Source: Streptomyces jeddahensis (lineage in GTDB: Bacteria > Actinomycetota > Actinomycetes > Streptomycetales > Streptomycetaceae). Taken from it: 64,000 nucleotides of DNA. The notes below the pieces were generated by a model. That model was not told the origin of the DNA and searched no databases. It saw only the letters and a program-made list of their open reading frames with translations. Positions 25,488-34,358 of the stretch are shown one piece after another (within the stretch, counting starts at the first letter, position 1; every line of letters starts with the position of its first letter). The translations under genes and the position numbers were made by a program. Where the stretch lies: assembly GCF_001642995.1 (NCBI RefSeq), contig NZ_LOHS01000052.1:113400-177399 (forward strand), given 5' to 3'.

Positions 25488-26027
25488 GTGGCGTTGGTGG
25501 TGGCACAGGAGGTGCCCACGTCGTCAAGCATGGCCGTACCCCATGGCCCTGCGGGCGTGGGGGAAGCAAGACACCGGATGCGCAATCAGTTGCGCATAGG
25601 CGGCGTACCGGATTCGGTCATAGACGATGCAGTACTGATCCTTTCCGAACTGCTCAGCAATGCTTGCCGACACGGCAGACCGCTGGGCGACGCCCTAGCA
25701 GGTGATGGGGATGTCAGGGCCGCGTGGAGCGTGGACGCAGGCGGCCGGCTGACGGTCGAGGTGACGGACGGCGGTGGTCCGACCCGCCCGGTTCCGGCCA
25801 CGCCCTCGGTCACCGCACATGGCGGCCGCGGGCTCAACATCATCACGGCACTGGCCGACGACTGGGGCGTCCGGGACGACGCACACGGCGAGGTCACGGT
25901 CTGGGTCGTGGTCCACGACGATGTGCACGGGCACCGGCGCGAAGACTTCGCTACGCGCATTGCGGCCCCACCGGTGTCCGCCCTGCCGGACCTGGACTTC
26001 GCTGACGCCTTCGACGACATGGACTGA
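25488..26027 (+). CDS. RsbW-like ATP-binding regulatory protein
   Basis: 179 aa from GTG with AAGGAGGT seven bases upstream; longer in-frame starts lack this site. HATPase_c_2 fold of the anti-sigma factor/serine kinase type: N box LILSELLSNACRHG, G1 box VTDGGGPTRP, and G2 box HGGRGLNIITALADDWGV. In Streptomyces, most such proteins are stand-alone ATPases of unknown partner. C-terminal acidic tail (LPDLDFADAFDDMD). No anti-anti-sigma gene is adjacent. Confidence 0.85.
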   Translation: MALVVAQEVPTSSSMAVPHGPAGVGEARHRMRNQLRIGGVPDSVIDDAVLILSELLSNACRHGRPLGDALAGDGDVRAAWSVDAGGRLTVEVTDGGGPTRPVPATPSVTAHGGRGLNIITALADDWGVRDDAHGEVTVWVVVHDDVHGHRREDFATRIAAPPVSALPDLDFADAFDDMD

Positions 26028-26193
26028 ACCGGCACCGCCCGGGCCGGAGTCCGGTGGAGTCCGCGATGGGACCGACTTGCCCCGGTTGTGCCGCCGCCAC
26101 GGCCGTCGTGCCGGGCTGATCCCCGCCGCTGTCCGTACGAGCGGCTAGGCTCGCGCCCGTAACAGGACCAGCCGCTGGCGGGAGACACCCAAG

Positions 26194-27183
26194 ATGGCCA
26201 AGAAGCGCAGTCAGACCAAGGCCAAGAAGGCGCAGATCACCACTGGCGCCCGCGCCACGGGCGCCGAGGGTGACGTGCCGGTGGTCGGAGCCCGCGAACC
26301 CTGCCCGTGCGGTTCGGGCCGCCGCTACAAGGCATGCCACGGCCGGGCCGCCGCACACGCCGTGACCGAGTTGGTGCACCGCCCCTTCGAGGGCCTGGCC
26401 GGCGAGGCGGACTGGATCGCGCTGCGCGAGCTGGTGCCGGCCGCGACGGTCGAACTGACCCTCAAGGAGGGGCTTCCGGAGGGAGTCCCGTCGGTGACCC
26501 TCGCGACCGTGCTGCCCATGGCGTGGCCCGCGCTGCGCCGCGACGACGGCTCCGTACTGCTCGGCCTGCAGAACGACACCCCGTCCGGCGACATCAGCCG
26601 CGATCTCGCCGACACCCTGCAGCGCGCGCTGACCGCCGAGCCGGGCACGCCGATCCAGGGCCGCCGCGCCCCCTCGGACGGCCCGCGTCTGCAGGACCTC
26701 CTCGACCCGAAGGCGCCCTTCGAGCCGGTCGTCCACTCGGGGTTCGAGTTCTGGGTCCCCGACTCCGAGAACGCGTCGCCGGAGGTCACCGCCTCGCTGG
26801 AGCGCGCGAACGCCGCCGCGATCCCCACCGTGAAGCTCTCCGGCGTCGACGCCGCGTACTGGTGCGAGACCCCGGAGAAGAACCACCTGCGCTGGGTCAT
26901 GCCGTATCCGGAGGAGCAGCTCATCGACGCGCTCGCGCGGCTGCACGCGGCCGGTGCGTCGGGGCTCGGCGAGGGCACGCGCCTGGTCGGCTCGTTCCGC
27001 GCGCACGGACTCACGGTTCCGGTCTGGGATCTGCCCTCGGGCGTCTCGGCGGACGACATCGAGAAGCCGGCGGCTGAATTCGCCGAGCGGCTCGCCGGGG
27101 CACTCGCCTCCGATGCGCCGCTCACGGCGGACGAGCGCCGCGCCCGCGGTGGCCTCACGAATCGACAGGTAACGCTCAGCTGA
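26194..27183 (+). CDS. DUF5926 family protein with N-terminal SEC-C zinc motif
   Basis: 329 aa from ATG. A Lys/Arg-rich start (MAKKRSQTKAKKAQ) is followed by a SEC-C motif, EPCPCGSGRRYKACHG (residues about 35-50), the zinc-binding module also found at the SecA C-terminus. The remaining 270 residues are the conserved actinobacterial DUF5926 domain with no known function. Probably cytosolic; zinc-mediated binding is inferred. Single gene, ending before a 460-bp gap. Confidence 0.85.
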   Translation: MAKKRSQTKAKKAQITTGARATGAEGDVPVVGAREPCPCGSGRRYKACHGRAAAHAVTELVHRPFEGLAGEADWIALRELVPAATVELTLKEGLPEGVPSVTLATVLPMAWPALRRDDGSVLLGLQNDTPSGDISRDLADTLQRALTAEPGTPIQGRRAPSDGPRLQDLLDPKAPFEPVVHSGFEFWVPDSENASPEVTASLERANAAAIPTVKLSGVDAAYWCETPEKNHLRWVMPYPEEQLIDALARLHAAGASGLGEGTRLVGSFRAHGLTVPVWDLPSGVSADDIEKPAAEFAERLAGALASDAPLTADERRARGGLTNRQVTLS

Positions 27184-27642
27184 CGCACAGCTGCGCGAAC
27201 CGTCGGCCGGAGATCCTTGGATCGGTCGTGAGACCTGTCACAACTCCCTGCGAATGCAGGTAATTCGGCCCCGGGATCCACGAGATCGAATTTGCGAATA
27301 GCCGATCTCTTGTTACCGTTCAATTGAGCCCGGTTGCTGGTGCATCCCCCGTCGCCAGCAACCGGGCGCTTCCATGTCCACCTCGCGGCCCGGGGTCTCG
27401 AGGCCGTCGTGGGACGAGAGTTCGCAGCCGCACCGGGCGGCGGCCGCGTCTGGATGCGCAGCCGTGCGGTCCGTTCCTCGGTCCGAGCCGGTCGCGAGCC
27501 GGCTATCGCGTCCTGAGCGCCACCGCGGCCGGGGCAACGCCTCGAACGTCTCCGGAGATCCGGGGACGCCCGCCGGGAACAGACCATGGCCCGAAGATAA
27601 CGGCGGTTCGCACATGCACAGTTCGCCGCGCGCCGGTCGGCC
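27184..27642. other. Convergent 460-bp gap with a strong hairpin
   Basis: Between two converging genes. It holds the AT-richer stretch GATCTCTTGTTACCGTTCAA (27304-27323) followed at once by a 13-bp perfect stem-loop. No ORF with coding features. The size and the promoter-like stretch leave room for a small RNA. Confidence 0.4.
27328..27367. terminator. Strong stem-loop: terminator or part of a small RNA
   Basis: GCCCGGTTGCTGG pairs perfectly with CCAGCAACCGGGC around a 14-base loop. It is 145 bp after the DUF5926 stop, which is far for a simple terminator. Confidence 0.55.
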
Positions 27643-28308
27643 CTACAACTCGGGCGCGCTCACACCCGTACGAGTGAGGGCCTCCACGACGGCGTCCACG
27701 ACGGCCTCGACATCCGGCACCCAGGGGGCCGCGGAGCCGGGGAGCGGAGCGCGCTCCCAGCGGACCTGGCCCTGGCCGGTCACCGAGGGAGGCAGCGGCA
27801 GATAGCCGCCCTCGCCGTGGAAGCGGAGCGAGCCGGGCACGTGGTCCTTGGCGTACAGCAGCTCGCCGAGCCGCTCCAGGGAGTAAGGCGCGACCAGCAC
27901 GAACCAGCGGTCAGGCGTGGCCACGACCGGGCCGAGCCGCACATCCCCGCGGGCGAGCGCCGCGAGGGCGCGGGCGCCCGCGGCGGCCGGCAGGCTGACC
28001 GCGCACGGGGCGCGGCCTCCGGTGGCGAGCACGATCGGCGCCTCGGGCCGGTTGGTCCACCACCAGCGCACCATGCGCTCGTCGGTGGTGGCGGCCAGCA
28101 GAGCAGGGTCGAAGGGATGAGCGCCGGGCACCGTGCATTCCGGGTCGGGGCAGGCGCAGAGGGCACCGCCCCCCGTCCGGAGCCCCACGCCCGGGAGTAC
28201 GGGCCACTGCCATGCGGTCGCGAAGGTCAGGGCCGCGCTGATCAACTCAGGCCTCCCGTTGGTTCGCCTGGAGAGGAACCTGCGTCGCCTTCCGGGGATC
28301 TCGCGCAT
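27643..28308 (-). CDS. PrimPol-like protein, probably catalytically inactive
   Basis: 221 aa from ATG. Same fold family as bifunctional primase/polymerase N-terminal domains: SAALTFATAWQWPVLPGVGLR, the Cys-rich loop CACPDPECTVPGAHPFDP, WWWTNRPEAPIVLATGG. Where catalytic PrimPols carry the acidic D-x-D (compare LIGVDLDTK at 13.3 kb) this protein reads PCAVSLPAA, and the SGGxH motif is not evident. It therefore likely binds nucleotide or DNA without polymerising. Arg-rich N-terminus (MREIPGRRRRFLSRRTNGR). Divergent from the SpoIIE phosphatase gene. Confidence 0.7.
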   Translation of the reverse strand: MREIPGRRRRFLSRRTNGRPELISAALTFATAWQWPVLPGVGLRTGGGALCACPDPECTVPGAHPFDPALLAATTDERMVRWWWTNRPEAPIVLATGGRAPCAVSLPAAAGARALAALARGDVRLGPVVATPDRWFVLVAPYSLERLGELLYAKDHVPGSLRFHGEGGYLPLPPSVTGQGQVRWERAPLPGSAAPWVPDVEAVVDAVVEALTRTGVSAPEL

Positions 28309-28778
28309 GAGCGCTCGTTCCTTTCCGTTGAACGCCGAGGGTCACGTCACACCATGTGTGCATCACTTACTGTGCGTACAAGCAGGCGCATCACACCCCA
28401 GCCTGAGGGCAGGGGGAAACCCCGAGTAGCCGCTACAGCCAAGCGTCGGCTGCGTCCATTAAAAGCATGGCGTGGGGTGGCGGCGCCTGGCGTTTGCCGT
28501 CGCGCGTGGTTCTTGCCGCCTCCACCACGGGAGGATGGGGTCGCGGTCGTCGATGGTTAAGACGCCCGGCTCCGGCGCCAGGTTCCGGGATGGTCCCAAC
28601 TGCCCCTGGCCTTCACCGAGTACGTACCCATCACAACCGCGATGACGCTCCGTCGAACGAAAACCAGTCGACCGCAATATGCCGTTACCTGGGGCAATTT
28701 TCAGCCAAGTTCCTATCATCGAGCGCACCTCATGGACACCACGAATCCCGCAGGACAATGCTGGACATCCCCTCATGA
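28309..28778. other. 470-bp divergent intergenic region
   Basis: Must hold promoters for the PrimPol-like and SpoIIE genes. It contains ACACCATGTGTGCATCAC (about 28350) and an AT-rich stretch near 28680-28720. No gene and no known operator recognised. Confidence 0.35.
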
Positions 28779-30269
28779 GTGCGTGTAGATGTGGAGACAC
28801 TGCTAGCGGCGCAGATTGACATGGGGGTTTGCGATGCTATTGGGCAATACGCACCGTCCCGGAAGCCGGACGCCATGAACGCCCCGCACCTTCCGAAAGT
28901 GGCTGGAATCGATTCAACGGTTCCCCAGCCCGCACACACTGTCGCGCCCGCATCCTCCGCATCGGACTCCCCGTCCACTGCTTCCCCCAGCGCCCCCTGC
29001 ACCGTGCTCCAGGACCGGCTCGCCGGCTGGGTCTCCGACCTCACCACGCTGCACGAACTCACCGAACGGCTGGCCCGCACGGCGTCCTTGGACGGCGCCC
29101 TGCACGAACTGCTGGACGCCGGAGCCGCTCTCGTCGGCGCCCGCCGCGGGCTCGTGGTCCTGGAGCCGGCCGACGGCCGCGGCCCTGACACCACGATCGG
29201 CCTCGGCCTGGGCCGCGCCGACCTCGGCCACATGGAGACGGTGCCGCGCAGCTCCACCGCGTACGGCCGGATCCTGGAGGGTCTGCCGGGCGGCGATGCC
29301 GAGATCGCCCACCCCGACCTGTTCGCGGAAGAAGGGCTGGATCCGCGCCACCGCGCCGTCGCGTCCCGCCTCGGCTTCGCCGCGAGCTACACGCTGTCGC
29401 TGGCCACGGACGCGGCGGGCCTGCTCGGCGCGGTGGTCTGGCTGTACGACGAGCCGGCCGAGCCCGTCGAACGACAGCGGCACCTCGTGGGTCTCTACGC
29501 GCACTACGCCACCGAGCACCTGGCCCGGCTGCTCGAACTGGAGCGGGCCCGCTCCACGGTGGCGACCATCACCGGCGAGCTGCTGCCGACGAGGCTGCCC
29601 CGGGTCGCCGGAGTGCAGCTGGCCGCCCGCCATCGCACCGGCCCGTGCGGCGGCGGCGACTGGTACGACGCGCTGCCGCTGCCCGAGGGCGCGCTCGGAC
29701 TCGCCGTCGGCTCCGTCACCGGGTCCGGGCCGAGCGCGGTGGCGGCGATGGGGCGGCTGAGGGCGTCCCTGCGGGCGTATGCGGTGATGGAGGGCGAGGA
29801 TCCCGTCGCGGTGCTGTCCGATCTCGAGCTGCTGATGCGGCTGACCGAGCCGGCCCGGAGCGCTACCGCCCTGTTCGCGTACTGCGAACCCGGGCTGCGC
29901 AAGATCACGCTGGCCGGGGCCGGGCACAGCCCGCCGCTGATCGTCGGTGAGCGGCGCACGGAGTTCGTGGAGACCTCGCTGTCCGCGCCGCTGGGGATGC
30001 TCGCGTGCTGGGAGGCGCCGAGCGTGGAGATCAGGCCGCAGCCAGGAGAAACGGTGCTTCTGTGCACCGACGGACTGCTGCAGCGCACCGGCGATCCGAT
30101 GGACCGGGCCTTCGCGCGGCTGCACGCGGCGGCGGCCGGCGTGCCGCGGCTGCTGCGCCAGGATCCCGGCGGCATCGCCGACCATGTGCTGCGCCAGATG
30201 CTGCCGGGCGGGCTCGCGGAGGCCGACAGCGAGGAGGACGTGGTGCTGCTGGCGGCCCGCTTCGAGTGA
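28779..30269 (+). CDS. GAF-SpoIIE protein phosphatase (PP2C-type)
   Basis: 496 aa from GTG; no ribosome site is obvious and an ATG at 28875 (MNAPHLPKVAG) is a reasonable alternative. After a Ser/Pro-rich N-terminus a GAF-like domain (about residues 85-250: DLTTLHELTERLARTASLDGALHELLDAG) precedes a SpoIIE/PP2C domain (about 285-495: TGPCGGGDWYDALPL, GSVTGSGPSAVAAM, AGHSPPLIV, LLCTDGLLQ, EEDVVLLAARF). The metal-site positions usually written GDVxGHG are altered to GSVTGSG, and the first aspartate GGDWYD is kept, so activity may be reduced. Likely dephosphorylates anti-anti-sigma factors acting with RsbW-like proteins. Confidence 0.85.
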   Translation: MRVDVETLLAAQIDMGVCDAIGQYAPSRKPDAMNAPHLPKVAGIDSTVPQPAHTVAPASSASDSPSTASPSAPCTVLQDRLAGWVSDLTTLHELTERLARTASLDGALHELLDAGAALVGARRGLVVLEPADGRGPDTTIGLGLGRADLGHMETVPRSSTAYGRILEGLPGGDAEIAHPDLFAEEGLDPRHRAVASRLGFAASYTLSLATDAAGLLGAVVWLYDEPAEPVERQRHLVGLYAHYATEHLARLLELERARSTVATITGELLPTRLPRVAGVQLAARHRTGPCGGGDWYDALPLPEGALGLAVGSVTGSGPSAVAAMGRLRASLRAYAVMEGEDPVAVLSDLELLMRLTEPARSATALFAYCEPGLRKITLAGAGHSPPLIVGERRTEFVETSLSAPLGMLACWEAPSVEIRPQPGETVLLCTDGLLQRTGDPMDRAFARLHAAAAGVPRLLRQDPGGIADHVLRQMLPGGLAEADSEEDVVLLAARFE

Positions 30270-30407
30270 GCCGGGCGCTCGCGTAGCGCGACAGGTCCTT
30301 CGGGCCTGGTCGCCCTTACATGCGGCCGTACGATGGTGGGGGCCCCTCTGCTCCGCCACAGCTGAGAGCCTGGGGGAAGATCCAGTGCCGTATCGAGGAG
30401 GATGACC

Positions 30408-31862
30408 GTGGCCGACGAGCTCCCGGAGCCGGAGACCGAGACCGAAGAGCCGATCAAGCAGCGCAAGAACGGCCTGTACCCGGGCGTTTCCGATGAGCTC
30501 GCCGAGAACATGAAGTCCGGCTGGGCCGACACCGAGCTGCGCGACCTGCAGCCGATCCCCCAGGCCGAGCACACCGCCCGCCGCCGCGCCGCGCTCTCCG
30601 CGCGCTTCCCCGGCGAGCGCCTCGTCATCCCCGCGGGCAACCTGAAGACCCGCTCGAACGACACCGAGTACCCGTTCCGCGCTTCCGTCGAGTACGCGTA
30701 CCTCACCGGAAACCAGACCGAGGACGGCGTCCTCGTCCTGGAGCCGAAGGCCGAGGGCCACGAGGCGACGATCTATCTGCTGCCGCGCTCCAACCGTGAG
30801 AACGGCGAGTTCTGGCTGGACGGCCAGGGCGAGCTGTGGGTCGGCCGCCGCCACTCCCTCGCGGAGGCCGAGCAGCTGTACGGCCTGCCCGCCGCCGATG
30901 TGCGTGAGCTGGCCGACAAGCTGCGCGAGGCCACGGGCCCGGTCCGGGTCGTGCGGGGTTACGACGCCGGGATCGAGGCCGCGCTCACCGACAAGGTGAC
31001 GGGCGAGCGCGACGAGGAGCTGCGCGTCTTCCTCTCGGAGGCCCGCCTGGTGAAGGACGAGTTCGAGATCGGCGAGCTGCAGAAGGCCGTCGACTCGACG
31101 GTGCGCGGCTTCGAGGACGTCGTGAAGGTCCTCGACAAGGCCGAGGCGACCAGCGAGCGCTACATCGAGGGCACGTTCTTCCTGCGCGCCCGCGTCGAGG
31201 GCAACGACATCGGCTACGGCTCGATCTGCGCGGCAGGGCCGCACGCCTGCACCCTGCACTGGGTGCGCAACGACGGCCCGGTGCGCTCCGGCGACCTGCT
31301 CCTGCTGGACGCGGGCGTGGAGACCCACACCCTCTACACGGCCGACGTCACTCGCACGCTGCCGATCAACGGCCGGTACAGCGAGATCCAGCGGAAGATC
31401 TACGACGCCGTGTACGAGGCCCAGGAGGCCGGGATCGCGGCCGTGAAGCCGGGCGCGAAGTACCGCGACTTCCATGACGCGGCGCAGCGCGTGCTGACCG
31501 AGAAGCTGGTCGAGTGGGGGCTCGTCGAGGGCCCGGTCGAGCGCGTCCTGGAGCTGGGGCTGCAGCGCCGCTGGACCCTGCACGGCACCGGTCACATGCT
31601 CGGCCTGGACGTCCACGACTGCGCGGTCGCGCGGACCGAGACGTACGTGGACGGCACGCTGGAGCCCGGTATGTGCCTGACTGTGGAGCCGGGCCTGTAC
31701 TTCCAGGCGGACGATCTGACGGTGCCGGAGGAGTACCGCGGCATCGGTGTCCGTATCGAGGACGACATCCTCGTGACGGAGGACGGCAACCGGAACCTGT
31801 CGGCGGGGCTGCCGCGCCGATCCGACGAGGTCGAGCTGTGGATGGCGAAGCTCAAGGGCTGA
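30408..31862 (+). CDS. pepP: Aminopeptidase P family protein (Xaa-Pro aminopeptidase)
   Basis: 484 aa from GTG (VADELPEPE) six bases after AGGAGG; an ATG two codons earlier is too close to that site. Removes N-terminal residues preceding proline. N-terminal aminopeptidase-P domain (RRRAALSARFPGERLVIPAG, YPFRASVEYAYLTG) and a C-terminal pita-bread metallopeptidase fold with five metal ligands visible: Asp in LLLDAGVETH, Asp in YTADVTRTLPI, His in LHGTGHMLGLDVHD, Glu in CLTVEPGLYF, and Glu in RIEDDILVTEDG. Cytosolic. Ends at a terminator shared with the converging CitG-like gene. Confidence 0.93.
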   Translation: MADELPEPETETEEPIKQRKNGLYPGVSDELAENMKSGWADTELRDLQPIPQAEHTARRRAALSARFPGERLVIPAGNLKTRSNDTEYPFRASVEYAYLTGNQTEDGVLVLEPKAEGHEATIYLLPRSNRENGEFWLDGQGELWVGRRHSLAEAEQLYGLPAADVRELADKLREATGPVRVVRGYDAGIEAALTDKVTGERDEELRVFLSEARLVKDEFEIGELQKAVDSTVRGFEDVVKVLDKAEATSERYIEGTFFLRARVEGNDIGYGSICAAGPHACTLHWVRNDGPVRSGDLLLLDAGVETHTLYTADVTRTLPINGRYSEIQRKIYDAVYEAQEAGIAAVKPGAKYRDFHDAAQRVLTEKLVEWGLVEGPVERVLELGLQRRWTLHGTGHMLGLDVHDCAVARTETYVDGTLEPGMCLTVEPGLYFQADDLTVPEEYRGIGVRIEDDILVTEDGNRNLSAGLPRRSDEVELWMAKLKG

Positions 31863-31882
31863 GAAGACCGTTCGTACGGGGT

Positions 31883-31909
31883 GGCCGGGCGCTTTGGCGG
31901 CGCCCGGCC
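31883..31909. terminator. Bidirectional terminator between pepP and the CitG-like gene
   Basis: GGCCGGGCGC pairs with GCGCCCGGCC around a 7-base loop, 21 bp after the pepP stop and 35 bp before the end of the converging gene. Confidence 0.7.
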
Positions 31910-31943
31910 GCTGCCGTATCCGGGGTGCGTACGGCCCTGCCCG

Positions 31944-32771
31944 TCACACGGGGGCCGGCATGACGGGCAGGGAGTTCAGGAAGAGCGCGCCGGCGAGCAG
32001 GCTGCCGCTGCCGCGGGGGTGCAGACCGTCGCCCCGAAGGCCGGCGTCGAACTGCGCGAGCGCCGCGCGGCCCTCTTCTGTGGCGGTGCCTCCGGCGTCG
32101 AGGACGGCACGGGCGCCCGCCTGGACACGGCGCAGACCGTGGGGGCCCGCGGTGTAGAGCAGCCCCGTGTCCTGGAGCATGGACATCACGGTGAGCAGGG
32201 CGTCCAGCCGGGCGCAGGTCCCGTCGGCGCCTGCCCTGGCCAGCGCCTCCGACGCCCGGCGCACATGCGGGAAACCGGCGCGCGCCTCGCCACGTGCGCC
32301 CGCCGCGCCGTACTTGGCGGAGACCGTCGAGCCCACGGAGGGCCGTCGCGGGGCGCGGCGGTCCGGGTGGGCCGCGATGCGCTTGGCGGTGGCCATGATG
32401 TCGCTCGGTACGGCCCGGGGTTCCAGGGCGGCCGCGGCGACCAGCAGGCCGAGCGTCCACAGCGCCCCGCGGTGGCCGGCGCCCGCCAGCCGCGCCGAGC
32501 GCTCGGTGGCCCGGCCGATCGCGCCGAGCTCCTCGCGGAGGGCGCGGCCGGGCTCACCGATACGGCGCGCGGCCGCCGCCATGGCCGCAAGGCCGGGCGC
32601 CAGCGCCTTGGCCGACCAGCGCAGGGAACTCAGGTCCTGGCGGGTGGCGAGTGCCTCGAGGTCGCGGGCGTCGGGCAGTCCCGGCTTGGGGGTGAGCCGG
32701 AGCTGCTCGATCAGGGCGTCCACGGCGGCCGTCGCCAGCGCCTCGTCCTTGCGGTCCATGGCGGTTTTCAT
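31944..32771 (-). CDS. Triphosphoribosyl-dephospho-CoA synthase-like protein (CitG/MdcB family), orphan
   Basis: 275 aa from ATG; an ATG four codons later is possible. CitG/MdcB enzymes make the prosthetic-group precursor of citrate lyase or malonate decarboxylase from ATP and dephospho-CoA. Family marks: AAVDALIEQLRLTPKPGLPDARD (family TPKPGLVD), GHRGALWTLGLLVAAA (family HKGAxxxLG), and DTGLLYTAGPHGLRRVQAGA. The conserved GAHxDM that normally follows PGLVD is missing (here ARDLEALATRQDLSSL), so the activity is doubtful. No citrate lyase or malonate decarboxylase gene is in the window. It follows the intradiol dioxygenase gene by 21 bp on the same strand and may be co-transcribed. Confidence 0.72.
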   Translation of the reverse strand: MKTAMDRKDEALATAAVDALIEQLRLTPKPGLPDARDLEALATRQDLSSLRWSAKALAPGLAAMAAAARRIGEPGRALREELGAIGRATERSARLAGAGHRGALWTLGLLVAAAALEPRAVPSDIMATAKRIAAHPDRRAPRRPSVGSTVSAKYGAAGARGEARAGFPHVRRASEALARAGADGTCARLDALLTVMSMLQDTGLLYTAGPHGLRRVQAGARAVLDAGGTATEEGRAALAQFDAGLRGDGLHPRGSGSLLAGALFLNSLPVMPAPV

Positions 32772-32792
32772 TCGGTTACGCGTTCCATACGG

Positions 32793-33761
32793 CTACGAGG
32801 AGGCGGACTCGGATGCGGAGGCGCTGGGTGCGTCGCTCGGGGCACCGCTGGGCGCGTCGCTCGGGGCACCGCTGGGTGCGTCACCTGGGGCGCCACTCGG
32901 GGGCGTGCCGCCGTCGCCGCCGCTGCCCGCACCGTCGTTCTCGGCGTCGGCGTCGATGCCCAGGGTGATGAACCCCTTGTATCCCTTCGAGGGGTCGCTC
33001 TTGTGCACCGGCTTGAGGGTCAGCAGTCCGCTGGACGCGCCCCCGCCGTCGTACACCATGTCGTCGTCGAGCTTCGTGTAGGAACCGGTGTGCTTCGCGT
33101 ACGGCTCCAGCTCGAAGATCGCCTCGGCGACGTCGTCGTCGAAGAACAGCTGGCCGGTGTAGTTGACCTTCCCGCCCTCGTAGGTGCCGTCCTCCTTCTC
33201 GCCGCCGGTGTGCACCTTGACGTGGATGTGGCAGGTGCGCGGCGTGTACCAGCCGGGGACGATCGTCTCGAACTTCACCACCCCGCTGGCATTGGCGATC
33301 TGATAACCCCGCAGATACGTCTGGTCGTTGGCGGTGGAGCCGTCCTCGCTCTCGGCGGGGGCGCTGCCGCCCGGGTTGGCTGTCGTGTAGCCCGAGTAGT
33401 AGCCCCAGGCGTCGCAGTGCCAGATCTCGACGGCCGCTCCGGCGACCGGCGCGCAGGACTCGGTGGTGTCCTGGACGGTGATGCGGAGGGTCAGCGGGAC
33501 GCCCGCCTTGCCCTCGGTGATGTCCTTCCGCACGAGGGCGCCGTCCAGGTAGTACGGCCCTTCGGTGACGCTCGACATGAGGACGCACGTCCCGCTGGAC
33601 GAGCTGGTGGAGCTGGCGGCGGCCGTGGCCGCGTCGCCCACCTCGTCGGCGAAGGCTCCCTGGTACCCGGCGAGCGCGAGGCCGCCGGCTCCGGCCACGC
33701 CGCCGCCGACGGCGAGGGCGCGACGTCTGGTGAGGGACTTGTCAGAGTGTTTTCCCGTCAT
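32793..33761 (-). CDS. Tat-exported intradiol ring-cleavage dioxygenase
   Basis: 322 aa from ATG (MTGKHSDKS). A twin-arginine signal LTRRRALAVGGGVAGAGGLALAG at residues 9-31 indicates folded export with its iron. Intradiol dioxygenase core with the non-haem Fe(III) ligand pattern: Tyr in SVTEGPYYLDGALV, aromatic/His in EIWHCDAWGYYSGY, then Tyr and two His in VPGWYTPRTCHIHVKV. It cleaves catechol-type rings between the hydroxyls; extracellular relatives act on lignin-derived phenolics. The C-terminal 40 residues are a disordered GAPSDAPS repeat tail with no carbohydrate-binding module. An inverted repeat CCCGTCA-N2-TGACGGG overlaps the start codon and could be regulatory. Confidence 0.88.
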   Translation of the reverse strand: MTGKHSDKSLTRRRALAVGGGVAGAGGLALAGYQGAFADEVGDAATAAASSTSSSSGTCVLMSSVTEGPYYLDGALVRKDITEGKAGVPLTLRITVQDTTESCAPVAGAAVEIWHCDAWGYYSGYTTANPGGSAPAESEDGSTANDQTYLRGYQIANASGVVKFETIVPGWYTPRTCHIHVKVHTGGEKEDGTYEGGKVNYTGQLFFDDDVAEAIFELEPYAKHTGSYTKLDDDMVYDGGGASSGLLTLKPVHKSDPSKGYKGFITLGIDADAENDGAGSGGDGGTPPSGAPGDAPSGAPSDAPSGAPSDAPSASASESASS

Positions 33762-33826
33762 GTGACGGGACGCTAGGGAGGATTCCTCGGAAGGGCATCG
33801 GCGCAAGCTGTGGATGTCCTGGGTGG

Positions 33827-33910
33827 CCTGCGGTGACGGCTACATCGGCTGCGGTGACGGCTCCATCTGCCGCAGTGACCGCTACACCGGCTGCGGTGAC
33901 CGCTACACCG
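33827..33910. repeat. Four 21-bp tandem repeats
   Basis: Units of about GCTGCGGTGACGGCTACATCG at 33827, 33848, 33869 and 33890, with few changes. They run from intergenic DNA into the last codons of the RsbW-like gene at 33903-34358. Confidence 0.85.
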
Positions 33911-34358
33911 TCACCAGCGGCGCGTCCTCCCGCCACTTGAGGGTCTTGTCGAAGCTGACCACCGCGCCGCCTCTGCCCGGCTTGTTGCCGAACTGCACAT
34001 GATCGGCGAGCTCCCGAATGAGGCACAGGCCCCGGCCGTGTTCGGCGTCGGCGGCGGCGGGACGTGCCGCCGGGCGGGGGCGTCCGGCCGGGAATCCGGG
34101 GCCGGAGTCGGCGACTTCGATGCGGCACTTCTCGCCGTCGAGGTAGGCCGTCACCCGGTACGCGCCCGCGGATCCGCCGGGGGCCGCTTCCCCTCCGTGC
34201 TCCACGGCGTTGGCGCAGGCCTCGCTCAGAGCGACGGACAGGTCGTACGAGATATCGGGGTCCACGCCCGCGGTCTCCATCGTCCCGATCAGCAGGCGCC
34301 GGGCGAGCGGCACGCTCGCAGCTTCACGCCGCAAATGGAGGGACCACCACATGCTCAT
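33903..34358 (-). CDS. RsbW-like ATP-binding protein (anti-sigma type)
   Basis: 151 aa from ATG (MSMWWSLHLRREAASVPLARRLL) with GGAGG about nine bases upstream; the frame is open to 34415. HATPase_c_2 domain: N box LSVALSEACANAVEHG, G1 box IEVADSGPGFPAG, G2 box EHGRGLCLIRELADHVQFG. A typical stand-alone Streptomyces anti-sigma-type ATPase; the kinase target is unknown. Its last codons fall inside a 21-bp tandem repeat. Confidence 0.85.
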   Translation of the reverse strand: MSMWWSLHLRREAASVPLARRLLIGTMETAGVDPDISYDLSVALSEACANAVEHGGEAAPGGSAGAYRVTAYLDGEKCRIEVADSGPGFPAGRPRPAARPAAADAEHGRGLCLIRELADHVQFGNKPGRGGAVVSFDKTLKWREDAPLVTV

